Of a stretch of 64,000 bases of DNA, positions 55,181 through 64,000 are shown one piece after another. The translations under genes and the position numbers were made by a program. How positions within the stretch are numbered: the stretch's first letter is position 1; every line of letters starts with the position of its first letter. The stretch lies in the NCBI GenBank assembly GCA_018340805.1, contig JACMZG010001913.1:8698115-8762114 (forward strand), in the 5' to 3' direction. Source of the DNA: Microvelia longipes (lineage: Eukaryota > Arthropoda > Insecta > Hemiptera > Veliidae). Below the pieces are notes generated by a model that saw only the letters and a program-made list of their open reading frames with translations, did not search any database and was not told the origin of the DNA.

Positions 55181-55490
55181 TAGTCCAAGAGCCAGGCCTA
55201 AAAAATGTGACTCATTTTATACTACTTCAAACTAAATTATAAAAAATTTTATCAGCTTTAAAAAATAGTCTCTTCATGTTTTGCACACAACTTACAGGGA
55301 GCTACTTATTGCAAGAAAACTGGAATTAGTGCGATTTTATAAAATTTTGAGCTTGCGCAATCATATAAAGGCTCCACTCTGGATAGGCAGACTATGCTTT
55401 TCCTTTATATTTTAAGGTATATTTGCAGAATAATTTTGTTTGAAGTAGTGCAAAATGAGTCAGATTTTTTCAAGTCCGGCTCTTGGACTA
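55181..55490. mobile_element. 310-bp MITE, PIF/Harbinger-like
   Basis: Termini TAGTCCAAGAGCC and GGCTCTTGGACTA are exact complements. Inner parts 'ATGTGACTCATTTT' and 'AAAATGAGTCAGAT' extend the inverted repeat. TAA flanks both sides (55,178-55,180; 55,491-55,493), which fits the 3-bp TWA target duplications of PIF/Harbinger elements. It is inserted in the LINE relic between RT motifs B and C. A second copy is at 10.35-10.60 kb. Confidence 0.87.
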
Positions 55491-55764
55491 TAAGGTAACT
55501 TGGGAAATCACTAATCAATAATTAAAGTAAGGGACCAAGAATACTACCTTGGGGGACACCAAAAGTTGGATTCAAACTTTTTCATTTTTTTACCCCCTAC
55601 AGAAACGTTAAATGATCTGTTAAGCAAAAGTGAGTACTTGTGAGTATCTGTTATAAAAAGAATACCTTGAAGTATTGCTTACTAGGCATCAGCTGTAGCT
55701 GCATTTATAGAGTAACCCCGCATGAATCTCTCAAGTAAAAAGCAAGCACACATATTCTGGAATC

Positions 55765-56425
55765 CTTGCTTCGAAAAAAAATGTGTGCCAATAAAGTACT
55801 GTACCGATTTTGGAATGGTGACTATACTTTTATAAAATTTGTGGGATACCTATGCGAATTTCCAAAAAAAAAAACAAAACATAAAGTATAAGTAGTAATG
55901 ACATTTCTTAGGTTTGAAGCCTAGCCCAAAAACTTTGTTTGTTGAAAGAATTTGTTTGTTAAGCAAGGAAGCTCGCCTTTCGAAGGATATAATTTTGTAT
56001 CCCTAAGTGGTTTTATACCTTTCAATGTCTGTATTTTAAAATGAAAATTATGAAAATATAATTATAAAAACAATCTAGTTGTTTTTATCGAATTTTCATC
56101 TGAATTTATTACCTAAATGAACTTAAAAACGACTGGTAATTTGAAAATATGAAACGGCCGTCCCTTGGGCATTGTATAAGGCTTAATACCAGCTCTGATG
56201 AAAATTCCCTTTCATTTATGTCCTCTTTTTATATTGCAATTTCTGTTTTTCGGTTTTGTTGGAAATATTGTATATTGATATTGTAACGTGTTGCTAACTT
56301 ACTATTATAATGAAGTGGAAATTTGTTTGATTTTATTATTGTTACATGCCTTATTTAATTTTTTATGATACAGATAGTATTTTTTTTTAAATTGACAGAC
56401 ATTGTTTTTTCTTTTTTAGTTTTAA
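55765..56425. other. Spacer, no gene seen
   Basis: A+T-rich, no array or reading frame of note. Confidence 0.45.
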
Positions 56426-56429
56426 GATC

Positions 56430-56592
56430 TAATGTTTATTATACCACCGGTATAGTGGTATAATAAACATGTTTATTATACCACCGGTATAGTGGTATAA
56501 TAAACATGTTTATTATACCACTGGTATACTGGTATAATAAACATGTTTATTATACCACTGGTATACTGGTATAATAAACATGTTTATTATAA
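56430..56592. repeat. Palindromic 37-bp satellite, four copies
   Basis: Each unit 'CATGTTTATTATACCAC' plus 'CGGTATAGTGGTATAATAAA' is itself a hairpin. The units alternate between CCACCGG and CCACTGG centres in pairs, showing a two-step duplication. Confidence 0.95.
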
Positions 56593-56688
56593 ATCTGGGC
56601 AATCATGGTCGATACTCCATTCTTGGATTTTAGTTAGAGATACAAAAATTCTTAAACTAGACTACATTTAGGACACTCAATAAAGTAA

Positions 56689-56689
<1 letters not shown>

Positions 56690-56753
<64 letters not shown>
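56690..56753. repeat. (TA)n tract
   Basis: Uninterrupted TA dinucleotides. Confidence 0.98.
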
Positions 56754-56754
<1 letters not shown>

Positions 56755-56757
<3 letters not shown>

Positions 56758-57240
56758 TTTTATATAACTAATTTTAGATTAAATACATTTTAATTTAGTA
56801 ATTACTTGAATTAATAGTATTTATTTATTACTAATACATAAATTACAGCCATGTCTTTTGATTATTTATCTTTCGCTCAGTCCATTACTTATATATTTAT
56901 TCATAGTATTTAATGAATTAAATAATTTAAATTTATTCTTTTGTTTCAGGTGGGGTTTGGAATAAGTTCTTTTTTTCTACAGTTACTGTATGTTTTATAA
57001 TATTTATTAAATCATTTTGCCTGGTTTGATTAAAAATGTACTGAAAATCATGTTTCCGGTTTCAATATTCAAAAATTTCACTTATCCTTTTTTACTTCTT
57101 GTTCGATATCTTGTTATTATTAAATTTAGATGACACTAAAGTTTATGATTTGCATTAGCAGTCATTTTTGATGTTGTTAACGTTTTCGAAAAGTCAACAA
57201 TTTGCTGGTGCCTGCTCGCAGAATGTGAGTTCTAACGCCC
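56755..57240. other. A+T-rich spacer, no gene seen
   Basis: Nothing coding or repeated recognised. Confidence 0.45.
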
Positions 57241-57244
57241 TAAC

Positions 57245-57310
57245 GTGGCCTCAGTGGCGTATCTATGGTACCGCAAGGGCCCGCAATGCGGGGGGGGGGG
57301 GTCACCAGCG
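57245..57310. other. Possible hAT-like transposon terminus with G12 tract
   Basis: 'CTCAGTGGCGTATCTATGG' followed by 'GGGCCCGCAATGCGGGG'. The CAGTGGCGTA start is typical of several animal DNA transposon ends; no matching other end was found. Confidence 0.35.
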
Positions 57311-57935
57311 TCTAGGGGCCCCTAAAAATATAGTAAATAAGTAAACCTATTAAAATGGGTCCATGCCCCAGTAGAGATTAGTATAATCTGTCTTAGCATC
57401 ATTAAGTCGCGAACCCCCTTATAAGAGTTTTATACAATCTCTTCACCTTAAAATAGTGCCCTGAATCTTTTTCAAGATGATCAAGTCGCGGGGCCCCTAG
57501 TTTGAGTTTTATACAATCTATTAGAAAATAGGGCCCCGTTTAATCTTTGTAAGTCTTTCTTAAGATCATCAAGTCCTGGACAACGTTGTTTGAACCATAA
57601 GTTCAACAAGTCGTAGTGTTGTATGTAAGATTATTAAATATAATCTTTTTACCTAAAAATGGAGCCCCGTTTAATTGTTGTATTTAGTCTTTTATTAAGT
57701 CCCCATGACTTCATGAGTCATGGGGACCTTATAAGAGTTTTATACAATCTCTTCACCTAAAAATGGGGCCCTGCGTTTAATCTTAGTATAGTCTTTCTTA
57801 AGATCATCAAGTTACAGGGCCCCTAGTTCAAATTTTATAAAATCTTGTTACCTGAAAATAGGGCCCCATTTAATCTTAGTATAGTCTATCTTAACTTGAT
57901 CAAGTCGCGGGGCTCCGCGAGGTGTGGCAACTATA
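57305..57935. repeat. Degenerate repeat field, about 100-bp unit
   Basis: 'GGGGCCCCTAGTTTGAG', 'TTTTATACAATCTCTTCACC', 'AAAATGGGGCCC' and 'AGTATAGTCTTTCTTAAG' with 'ATCATCAAGTCGCGG' recur about six times with drift. Confidence 0.82.
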
Positions 57936-57939
57936 AAAT

Positions 57940-58735
57940 TAATGACTTGTAACTTCTAATGGACAAACGAAGCGAGACTGAAGTAGGGAGGATGATTTGA
58001 TGTATTTGCATGTTCGCTCAAAATAGCGAGGTGTTGAGCATAACTAGCAAGACAACTTCGTGCTAAGTTGTTACCACTCTTGTTAGTGGTATATTGGTAA
58101 TTCTAACTGCATCGATTTGGGTTTTATGTCATCCCCTTAAGCCTTATTTTTCAATGAAAATTCGCTAAGAAAAAATATTTCTTTTTCATTCCGTGAATCT
58201 TTTTTGTAAATAAATTATGAAAGAAAATACTATAGTAAAGAATAATCTTCAAAAGAGCAGAAGAAAGTCCGAACTATTTCAATGAGATACAAAAATCTGC
58301 TATTTAATTGAGCCGTTCCTTCGTCTAAGTTTTTGTAAAGTTTTAAAAAGACATTGGATTCTTTTTATTTTTCTCATGATAACTTTATAAGCCAATTTCG
58401 AGACTTTGCAAAGTATCCCGGGACTTAAAAAGTTAAGCGTAAAAACTTATTGTTGAAATATTTCCCTTTTTAATAAAACCCTGTTTGAATGTTTTATGGA
58501 GTCGTTTTGTTAAGGAAGGACAAATCGTTGTCTGTTAGTTGTACATTAAAGTTAAATGGATGTGAAGAAACTAGAATTTATACTTATTTGAATTAATTTA
58601 GTTTTTATGGAGTTTTTGTAAATATTTGAAGTGTTTTAGCGATTCCTTTCAAGAAAATTATGCTTTCAGACGGAAATTAACGGAATATTATGATTGTTCA
58701 GACGAAAATTAAAGAGGGGTGCGGGGGTCGTTTTG
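57940..58735. other. Spacer, no gene seen
   Basis: Starts with a 'GACAAACGAAGCGAGACTG' fragment related to the DR1 3' part; otherwise empty. Confidence 0.4.
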
Positions 58736-58759
58736 CTTGACCTTTGACCCCAAAACAAA

Positions 58760-59095
<336 letters not shown>

Positions 59096-59179
59096 CAAAA
59101 CCAAAAGACACATTTTCATCTTAAATCTAAGGCTTTTGGAATGCAAATTTTTATTTTCGTTCAAAAATAAAGCGGATAA

Positions 59180-59685
59180 ACAGGGCCCAAGAAGTGTACC
59201 TTGGGGAACGTGATAAATTGTTATTTTCTATTCCTAATCTTTTTCAGGGATATTTTTTCTTTAAAATCTTTTTTTTTAGAAAACAATAAAATTTATTTCG
59301 AATTTATCCCTTGGGCTATATAGTCTATTTTATTGCATAAATCATTTCTGATTTTTGATATTATTATCTAAATGTTTTTAAGTTTAACTATGACGATTAT
59401 GTGAGATTGTTCTAATCCGTGCCTCATTCAAAAGCTTATAATAACAATAATAATGAGTAATAGTGGTAATAAGCAATAATCAGTCATACAAATTGCCTTA
59501 AAGGAACAAAACCATTTATTTGGTGCTAATCTGTAAATAGCCTTTCAACTAAGGGCACTCAAAAATGTATAAACTGCGAGAGATAGTAATAATAACTACG
59601 CTTGTTTGGATCCTTGTGGCTCTTCGCTTTTTACACCTGCGTGAATAACTTCAAGTGTTAGTGGCACCCTAACACCCGATTTTTT
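59180..59685. other. Spacer, no gene seen
   Basis: A+T-rich; short AATAATAA stretches near 59,440-59,480. Confidence 0.4.
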
Positions 59686-59688
59686 CGC

Positions 59689-60000
59689 GTGCCCGTCATG
59701 ACTCATATTCAACTATCTAGCACAAACACTCCGGAAGCTACGATGATTGCACGCTTGGGTAAAGTCAGAAAACTTAACAACAAGAGCCCTTTGACCTCTT
59801 TGCCGCTCCGCTGTTTCGCTGCGTTGGCACCAGGGGGAGCTTGGCAGCCCTGCGCCTTTCTGGTTCACATGGTTGTTGCACTTTATCAGTTTGTTACATT
59901 ACTGGTTTATATAAATGACGTACTACCACGACATAAGGGACGCATTCCTTTCAAAAAGTCTACCTTCACGTCCATGTCTTTAATCTCATTTGATACATGA
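59689..60000 (+). other. 103-codon open frame, unrecognised, low support
   Basis: Unlike most frames here it is GC-richer and not low-complexity. It has one hydrophobic stretch (about residues 56-77). I recognise no domain. Part of it (59,780-59,915) weakly matches 19,800-19,920, which suggests a dispersed repeat rather than a gene. Confidence 0.15.
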
Positions 60001-60004
60001 TCTC

Positions 60005-60680
60005 GTTTTTTCCTTGAGAATTTTCTTTTCGCTGAACAATACTTAGAAATATTTAAGTCCGCATAAAACAGATAATTAAGTTGCAATCCCCGTTTCGGAT
60101 TTTCATTGCAAAAACATTACGTTTACGTTACGTTTAACTTTTTTCAACCAATCTTGGAAAAAGGTTTTAAATAATTATTCCGAGTTAAAAGTAAAATAAC
60201 AAGTTAGGTAAAGTTATCTCAGTCTTTGTTTAGCGGAGAGAGTCTTTGTTTAGAGGAGAGATACCCTCTATCTACCAAACTCTGTGTTTAGTGGAGTGAT
60301 TTCCTCTTGTTTTGCGTTAATGATAATTTCAAGGGACTCGACAAGCCATTTTGGTTAAACATTGTTTTTTCCCACTAAACCTTCTTCATTTCCTTGTCAA
60401 TGAAAGGGCCAGTTTTTGCTGTGGTTTTTTGAACATTAGTTTCAAGAACAACTTGATTAGGGAGTCTTTAGAGGGGTATTTCATAAAGGATGTCTTTGTT
60501 AGGTAGGACTTTGTAGGACTTATAGAATCTAAAACGTCATAAGCACCCTGAATAAAAATCTGCGATTCTCAGACGAAAACCTACCTAATACCTATTACCT
60601 ACCTATTTGCCCTTTCAGGTATTGCCCACAATTATTTATTATCACTTCTCCTCGTTACTTTTTCACCTTACAACTATAAG
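60005..60680. other. Spacer with small duplications
   Basis: 'AGTCTTTGTTTAGCGGAGAG' and 'AGTCTTTGTTTAGAGGAGAG' are tandem near 60,220-60,262. 'TACCTAATACCTATTACCTA' near 60,583. No gene. Confidence 0.5.
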
Positions 60681-60684
60681 TATA

Positions 60685-61262
60685 TTATTATTATTATTAT
60701 TATTATTAATGATTGGGGTTAGAGTCGAGGATAGACCCCATTTGCTGGAAGTCTATTGTACAATCCCCTCAATTGGTCCAGGTCAGAATAATCCTTTTCC
60801 CCGGACTAGGTCTAGGATCTTTTTGACCAGTGATTCATTGGTAGAGTCAAACTTAGTGAGAATGCTGCTACCAAAGTTGGTGAACCTTTGAAAGGCTAGG
60901 GCTTCACATCTCAGAAGTATGTGAGAGGCAGTTTCGGTTTCCGATTCACAAAGGGGTTATTTTTAAAGATACCAATGGTATGGAGATGTTTTCGGAGGTG
61001 ACAGTGACCAGTCAGTAGTCCAGTTACTGTTCTAAGGTCCCTTCTGCTTAGACTGAGGAGGTTACTTTGGGACTGGGTACTTTTAACATAAGTTTACTGT
61101 GCCTCGTGCCAGAGGATATGTTCCAGTAGTGCGGGTGATTGGTTAAGAGCCAATCTTTGATTACACCTTTAACTATAGTTTTCGGTATGGCTAATATGAG
61201 TTCAGGGCCCACAGGAGTGGTCTCAGACCCCTTTTTTGCAAGGATGTCTGCTTGATACCATA
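60685..61262 (-). pseudogene. LINE 3' end: RNase H tail and C-terminal Cys-His motif
   Basis: Minus strand with frame shifts. ADILAKKGSETTPVGPEL (from about 61,250) resembles the end of an RNase H domain in I-group LINEs. It is followed by IPKTIVKGVIKDWLL, then LSRRDLRTVTGLLTGHCHL (about 61,050-60,995), HLHTIGIFKN, and ETASHILLRCEAL (about 60,935-60,895). Then come KKILDLVRGKGLF and stop codons. It ends in (AAT)n (60,689-60,711), a typical simple-repeat 3' tail. The RT core is missing, so it is 5'-truncated. The presence of RNase H separates it from the other LINE relics, where none was seen. Confidence 0.85.
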
Positions 61263-61284
61263 GGTATAAGGAGGGGTATTGTTA

Positions 61285-61485
61285 ACCCGAAAAATCCGAA
61301 ACCGGGGTTTATCTAAAATATCCGTTTCAGGCATTTTCATGAAGTTCCGAGTAGTTTTATCTCTTTTGTCTTTGTGTGTGTGTTTGTTTGTGTCACGCAT
61401 AACTCCCGCTGTGTTTATGCTAGAGAGCTTTATTAAGTACAAAAATTAGACATAAGGTCTTGTTGTGCTGTCCGGAAGATTAAAT
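61285..61485 (+). repeat. DR1 copy, variant with 'CACGCATAACTCCC'
   Basis: 'AAATCCGAAACCGGGGTTTA', 'AATATCCGTTTCAGGC', 'TCACGCATAACTCCCGCTG'. Same subfamily as 37.64 kb. Confidence 0.78.
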
Positions 61486-62008
61486 TTTTTAGACTTTTTT
61501 AGCCTATTCTGCTGGCATCAAACATTTTACTAAAAGTTGGCGTCTAACATAGTGTCTCAAAATAGCAACTATCTTGAATTGTCAAACAACACCGAACTCG
61601 CTGTTAATATTTAGATTTTCGCTAAAACTTCTTTTTTTTTGGTTAGTTTAAAGTGTTCAAAGTCTAACAACACCTTAACTACAATATAGATATACTTGAG
61701 ATATACTTGTAGATAAGATATTAGATATACGAGGTCTGTCCCATAAATACGTATAAAATAATTGTTTAGATTTAAGCAGGAATTGGAGAGACGAGACAGT
61801 GAGCTTACCCCACCACTAACAACCCAAGCAAGCCTAAGCTAGATGGACAGTGCCTCATGAGTCATCAGTCAGTATCTACAGTCAGTTGGTCCGACCCCTT
61901 TCTTAATAACTCGTCGGCATAGAAATCTCTCTTACCGATCAGCAGCGTATCAATAGTAAATTTCTTGCTAAACTCGGCAAGAACGGTCAAAAAATTCATG
62001 AAGCATTA

Positions 62009-62209
62009 GTGATAGTGTATGGAGAAGATGCCTTGAAGGAACCAAAGGTCCACAAGTGGTTAAAGCGGTTTAGAGAAGGACGAGAAGACTTCAAGGATGA
62101 CTCTCACCCCGGACGCCTCACCACTTCGTCTTCTGACGAAAATTGGATCATGTTGGATCAATTGTCTTCAAAAATTGTCGATCGACAGTTAGAATGGCGT
62201 ATGAACTAA
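62009..62209 (+). pseudogene. Mariner transposase N-terminal fragment
   Basis: Open for 66 codons in the frame of the HTH DNA-binding half. Coding similarity begins upstream of this Met, at about 61,935, with TDQQRINSKFLAKLGKN. It lacks the catalytic domain. Confidence 0.85.
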
Positions 62210-62264
62210 ATTTGTGTAAAATAAAAGTTACCTAAAAGCACGGGTTGCTCGAGTCCGCCCGGAA

Positions 62265-62614
62265 TTGGCTCGCGAAAAACTTAAGATTCCTTATCACAAC
62301 GCTCCATCGCACACGTCATTGGTTGTAGGCGAATTTTTGGCGCGCAACTCAATCACAGTCACTAAACAGCCACCATATTCACCCGATTTGCCACCGTGTG
62401 ACTTTTTTTGTTTCCTAGATGTAAAATGTTGCTTCGGAGGTGCCATTTGGGGGACGTGGATGACATAAAAGGAGCGCCGACAAGGCAGCTGAAGGGCCTC
62501 AAAGTAGAGGACTTTGAAGGATGTTTTCAACCATGGAAACGGCGTTGGACCAAGTGCGTTTTATCGGGGGGGGGGGGGGTACTTCGGGGGGACAAAATGT
62601 TATTTGATGATTAA
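62265..62614 (+). pseudogene. Mariner transposase C-terminal fragment
   Basis: Two overlapping frames (62,265-62,468 and 62,408-62,614) together cover the last part of the D,D34D catalytic domain. A frame shift near 62,410-62,430 separates PPCDFF from DDIKGAPTRQLKGLKVEDF. A G13 tract lies near the end. Broken. Confidence 0.85.
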
Positions 62615-62674
62615 TTGTAAAATAAAATGTTTATGATTTTTTTATACGTATTTATGGGACAGACCTCGTATAAG

Positions 62675-63285
62675 CAAGATAAGATATATAGTCATGCGCT
62701 ATTAGATTTACGCGCTAACATACACATTATATATAAAATCCTTAATAATTTTTGTTATTTAAGAAGAAAATAAAAATGTCGACTCAGTATAAGTTAAAAT
62801 AAACTTGAAACTGTTTTACTTTTTCTTCAAAACCAATATTTTAAGAGAGAGAAAGCACCAACTTCCACTCGAATAAGAATGATATCTTTTTTTGACTTCT
62901 TATAACTAAAAAGTTTCTTAAAAGTTGGAACAAGTTGGAATATTTTCTGAGGAAAGTCTCAATATAAGTTTTTAAGCATCAAGTATTAACTTGACAGTCG
63001 ATCAGAAGAAAGAAGAAAATTAAGAAATGAATTTCATTTGTAATTTTTTTTATTTAGTCAAGGCTTATTACAATCAAATTTAAAAACTTAGTTATGAAAC
63101 ATTTTTCGGAACATGCTGTATATTCAGTGTTGTATATTTTGGCATTTTGTTTTATTTTTTTTTTAGTTATAACGCTACATATATTTTTATACGCATGTTA
63201 CAAATAAATGGTAATGCATTATTTATTAGGTTTAAAATAAAATTTTAAATAATACAATTTTAAAATTATTTTAAAAATCAGAAAA
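62675..63285. other. A+T-rich spacer, no gene seen
   Basis: No array, reading frame or repeat match of note. Confidence 0.45.
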
Positions 63286-63289
63286 CAAT

Positions 63290-63625
63290 TTAATTGATTT
63301 GAAATTTGGTACAAGTATAAACCTTTGCGAAATAAATAAGTAAACTATGTTTTGTTTGTAATACAAGTATAACCGTGTTTTTGTTGGTTTATAAAAGTTA
63401 AGCACTATTGAGTGTGGTCGGTAATGTATGGGGACTACTGAGAATAGAAAGGACGTATTTACTATCTGAGGACGAGCGAAGCGAATCCGAAGACGTGTTG
63501 CAGTGTAAATTAGGCGAATTGTATAATCCGAGGACGAGCGAAACGAGTCCGAAGTAGGGTCAGGGAGCGTAGCGAATCCGATGAGATGAGGAGAAGTTCC
63601 GACGTACCCCGTACCCGATTTTTCA
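63290..63625 (+). repeat. DR1 3' half
   Basis: 'TTGAAATTTGGTACAAGTA', 'GTTGGTTTATAAAAGTTAAG', 'CTATCTGAGGACGAGCGAAG' twice, and the end 'GACGTACCCCGTACCCGAT'. It is collinear with 43,910-44,240. The GAGGACGAGCGAA phrase is duplicated inside both. Confidence 0.85.
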
Positions 63626-63902
63626 ATTTTTTTATGATTATTTCTTATGAAATTATAAATACCTTCTTTAGTAAAAAAGGTAAGAATTCAAATCAAAAAA
63701 GTCTTTATTTCTAAAATTAAGTATTTTAACGTATAGACAGAAATAGTTGACAATATAGTATAAACATAGATTTTTACAGCTGTTAACAAAAAAAATGGAA
63801 CTCACAAAGCCGAGTGGACAAAAGAATTAATATTTAAAAGAATAATAATAAATACATACGAATAACCGCGCTGCAATCAATGAGGAATTAAGGTTTGACC
63901 GA

Positions 63903-63975
63903 GTCCGGTAGCTCAGTGGTAGAGCGCTCGCCTTTCGACCTGGAGGTCGAGGATTCAAATCCAGCCGAGGATTTG
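63903..63975 (+). repeat. tRNA-like sequence, probable SINE head
   Basis: A-box match TAGCTCAGTGGTAGAG is perfect and a B-box match GGATTCAAATCC follows at tRNA spacing. The D arm (GCTC/GAGC) pairs. The anticodon stem and T stem do not pair well and the acceptor ends do not match, so it is not a good tRNA gene. The following sequence is cut by the window end, so the SINE body cannot be judged. Confidence 0.55.
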
Positions 63976-64000
63976 AATATGAGGTAATCCCTTGTACCGT

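Larger units (their letters stand above)
54300..55760 (-). pseudogene. LINE reverse transcriptase relic interrupted by a MITE
   Basis: Minus strand, with frame shifts. RT motif B is intact as GVPQGSILGP (55,560-55,531), followed by an ISDFPSYL-like segment. Then comes the 310-bp MITE. Downstream of it a motif-C relic reads VGDTSALNYGPNLDTLK (near 55,140-55,085), where the first catalytic Asp of the usual ADD is Gly. The C-terminal part is open for 83 codons (54,367-54,618) and contains SLVQKRIIRLIFDVAPRKS, the LQKR-I-R-I thumb motif of non-LTR RTs. A 28-bp unit is repeated three times at about 54,785-54,870. Many stops; inactive. It is distinct from the 46-kb relic in sequence. Confidence 0.87.
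61728..62670 (+). mobile_element. Internally deleted mariner element
   Basis: TIRs of 31 bp, starting TACGAGGTCTGTCCCATAAA (61,728-61,758 and 62,640-62,670), appear identical, flanked by TA target duplications (61,726-61,727; 62,671-62,672). The N-terminal transposase part runs from about 61,935: a helix-turn-helix region with WLKRFREGREDFKDD, then HPGRLTTSSS and IVDRQL. It stops at 62,209. After a junction near 62,225-62,290 the C-terminal part resumes with NAPSHTSLVVGEFL and PPYSPDLPPCDFF (third catalytic Asp of D,D34D), and ends near WTKC, GG, GDKML. The first catalytic Asp region is gone, and the residue before NAPSH, usually Asp, is His. At 943 bp it is about 350 bp shorter than a full mariner. 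It cannot make transposase but its intact ends could be mobilised in trans. A poly(G) run (62,565-62,577) breaks the 3' part. Confidence 0.93.

Noticed and set aside
63903..63975. Functional tRNA gene
   Set aside because: A and B boxes match, but the anticodon, T and acceptor stems do not pair properly.

Overview
This window is A+T-rich, non-coding-looking DNA, best read as intergenic or heterochromatic sequence from an invertebrate animal genome. The reasons are: no operon-like layout; SINEs with Pol III A/B boxes; non-LTR (LINE) reverse-transcriptase relics; a Tc1/mariner element; foldback MITEs; long (TA)n tracts; and more than a dozen unrelated minisatellite arrays. I cannot name the species. 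I found no host protein-coding gene that I can support. Almost every open frame is explained by a tandem repeat, a (TA)n tract, a SINE, a foldback arm or a decayed transposon.

Layout. 0-8.7 kb: foldback elements, two minisatellites, a SINE whose tRNA-like head has been blown up into a satellite, a 168-bp palindrome, and two more SINE copies. 9-15 kb: sparse sequence, minisatellites, an inverted long-SINE copy and a LINE 3' fragment. 16.2-18.5 kb: a large 120-bp satellite. 19-21.3 kb: 64-bp and 28-bp arrays. 22-26.5 kb: a terminal-inverted-repeat element, a 31-bp array, and a tandem duplication of about 0.7-0.8 kb with (TA)n tracts. 26.5-31 kb: a Penelope-like end, three minisatellites and nested foldback elements. 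32.3-33.6 kb: a decayed DNA transposon with TIRs of about 150 bp. 34.5-36.5 kb: a degenerate repeat field with palindromes. 37-45 kb: several copies of the main dispersed family, a 722-bp foldback and a 20-bp array. 46-47.2 kb: a LINE RT relic. 49-53 kb: repeats and a second long SINE. 54.3-55.8 kb: a LINE RT relic split by a 310-bp MITE. 56-59 kb: palindromic satellite, GGGCCC-rich repeat field, (TA)n. 60.7-62.7 kb: LINE 3' end and an internally deleted mariner. 63.9 kb: a tRNA-like SINE head cut by the window end.

Family names used here are mine. SINE-A has a tRNA-like head, a tail with two hairpins and (ATT)n. SINE-B is about 540 bp long. FB1 and FB2 are foldback families. DR1 is the most abundant dispersed family, with a 5' part near 'AAATCCGAAACCGGG' and a 3' end near 'GGTACCCCGTACCCG'. 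DR2 and DR3 are smaller dispersed families.

The most interesting signal is RNA-level. One FB1 copy carries a complete hammerhead-ribozyme core in type III order, with a palindromic stem I. FB2 copies and two Penelope-like fragments carry hammerhead-like cores with very short palindromic stem III. A second theme is satellites born inside transposons: a SINE expanded between its A and B boxes, and an FB2 end expanded threefold.
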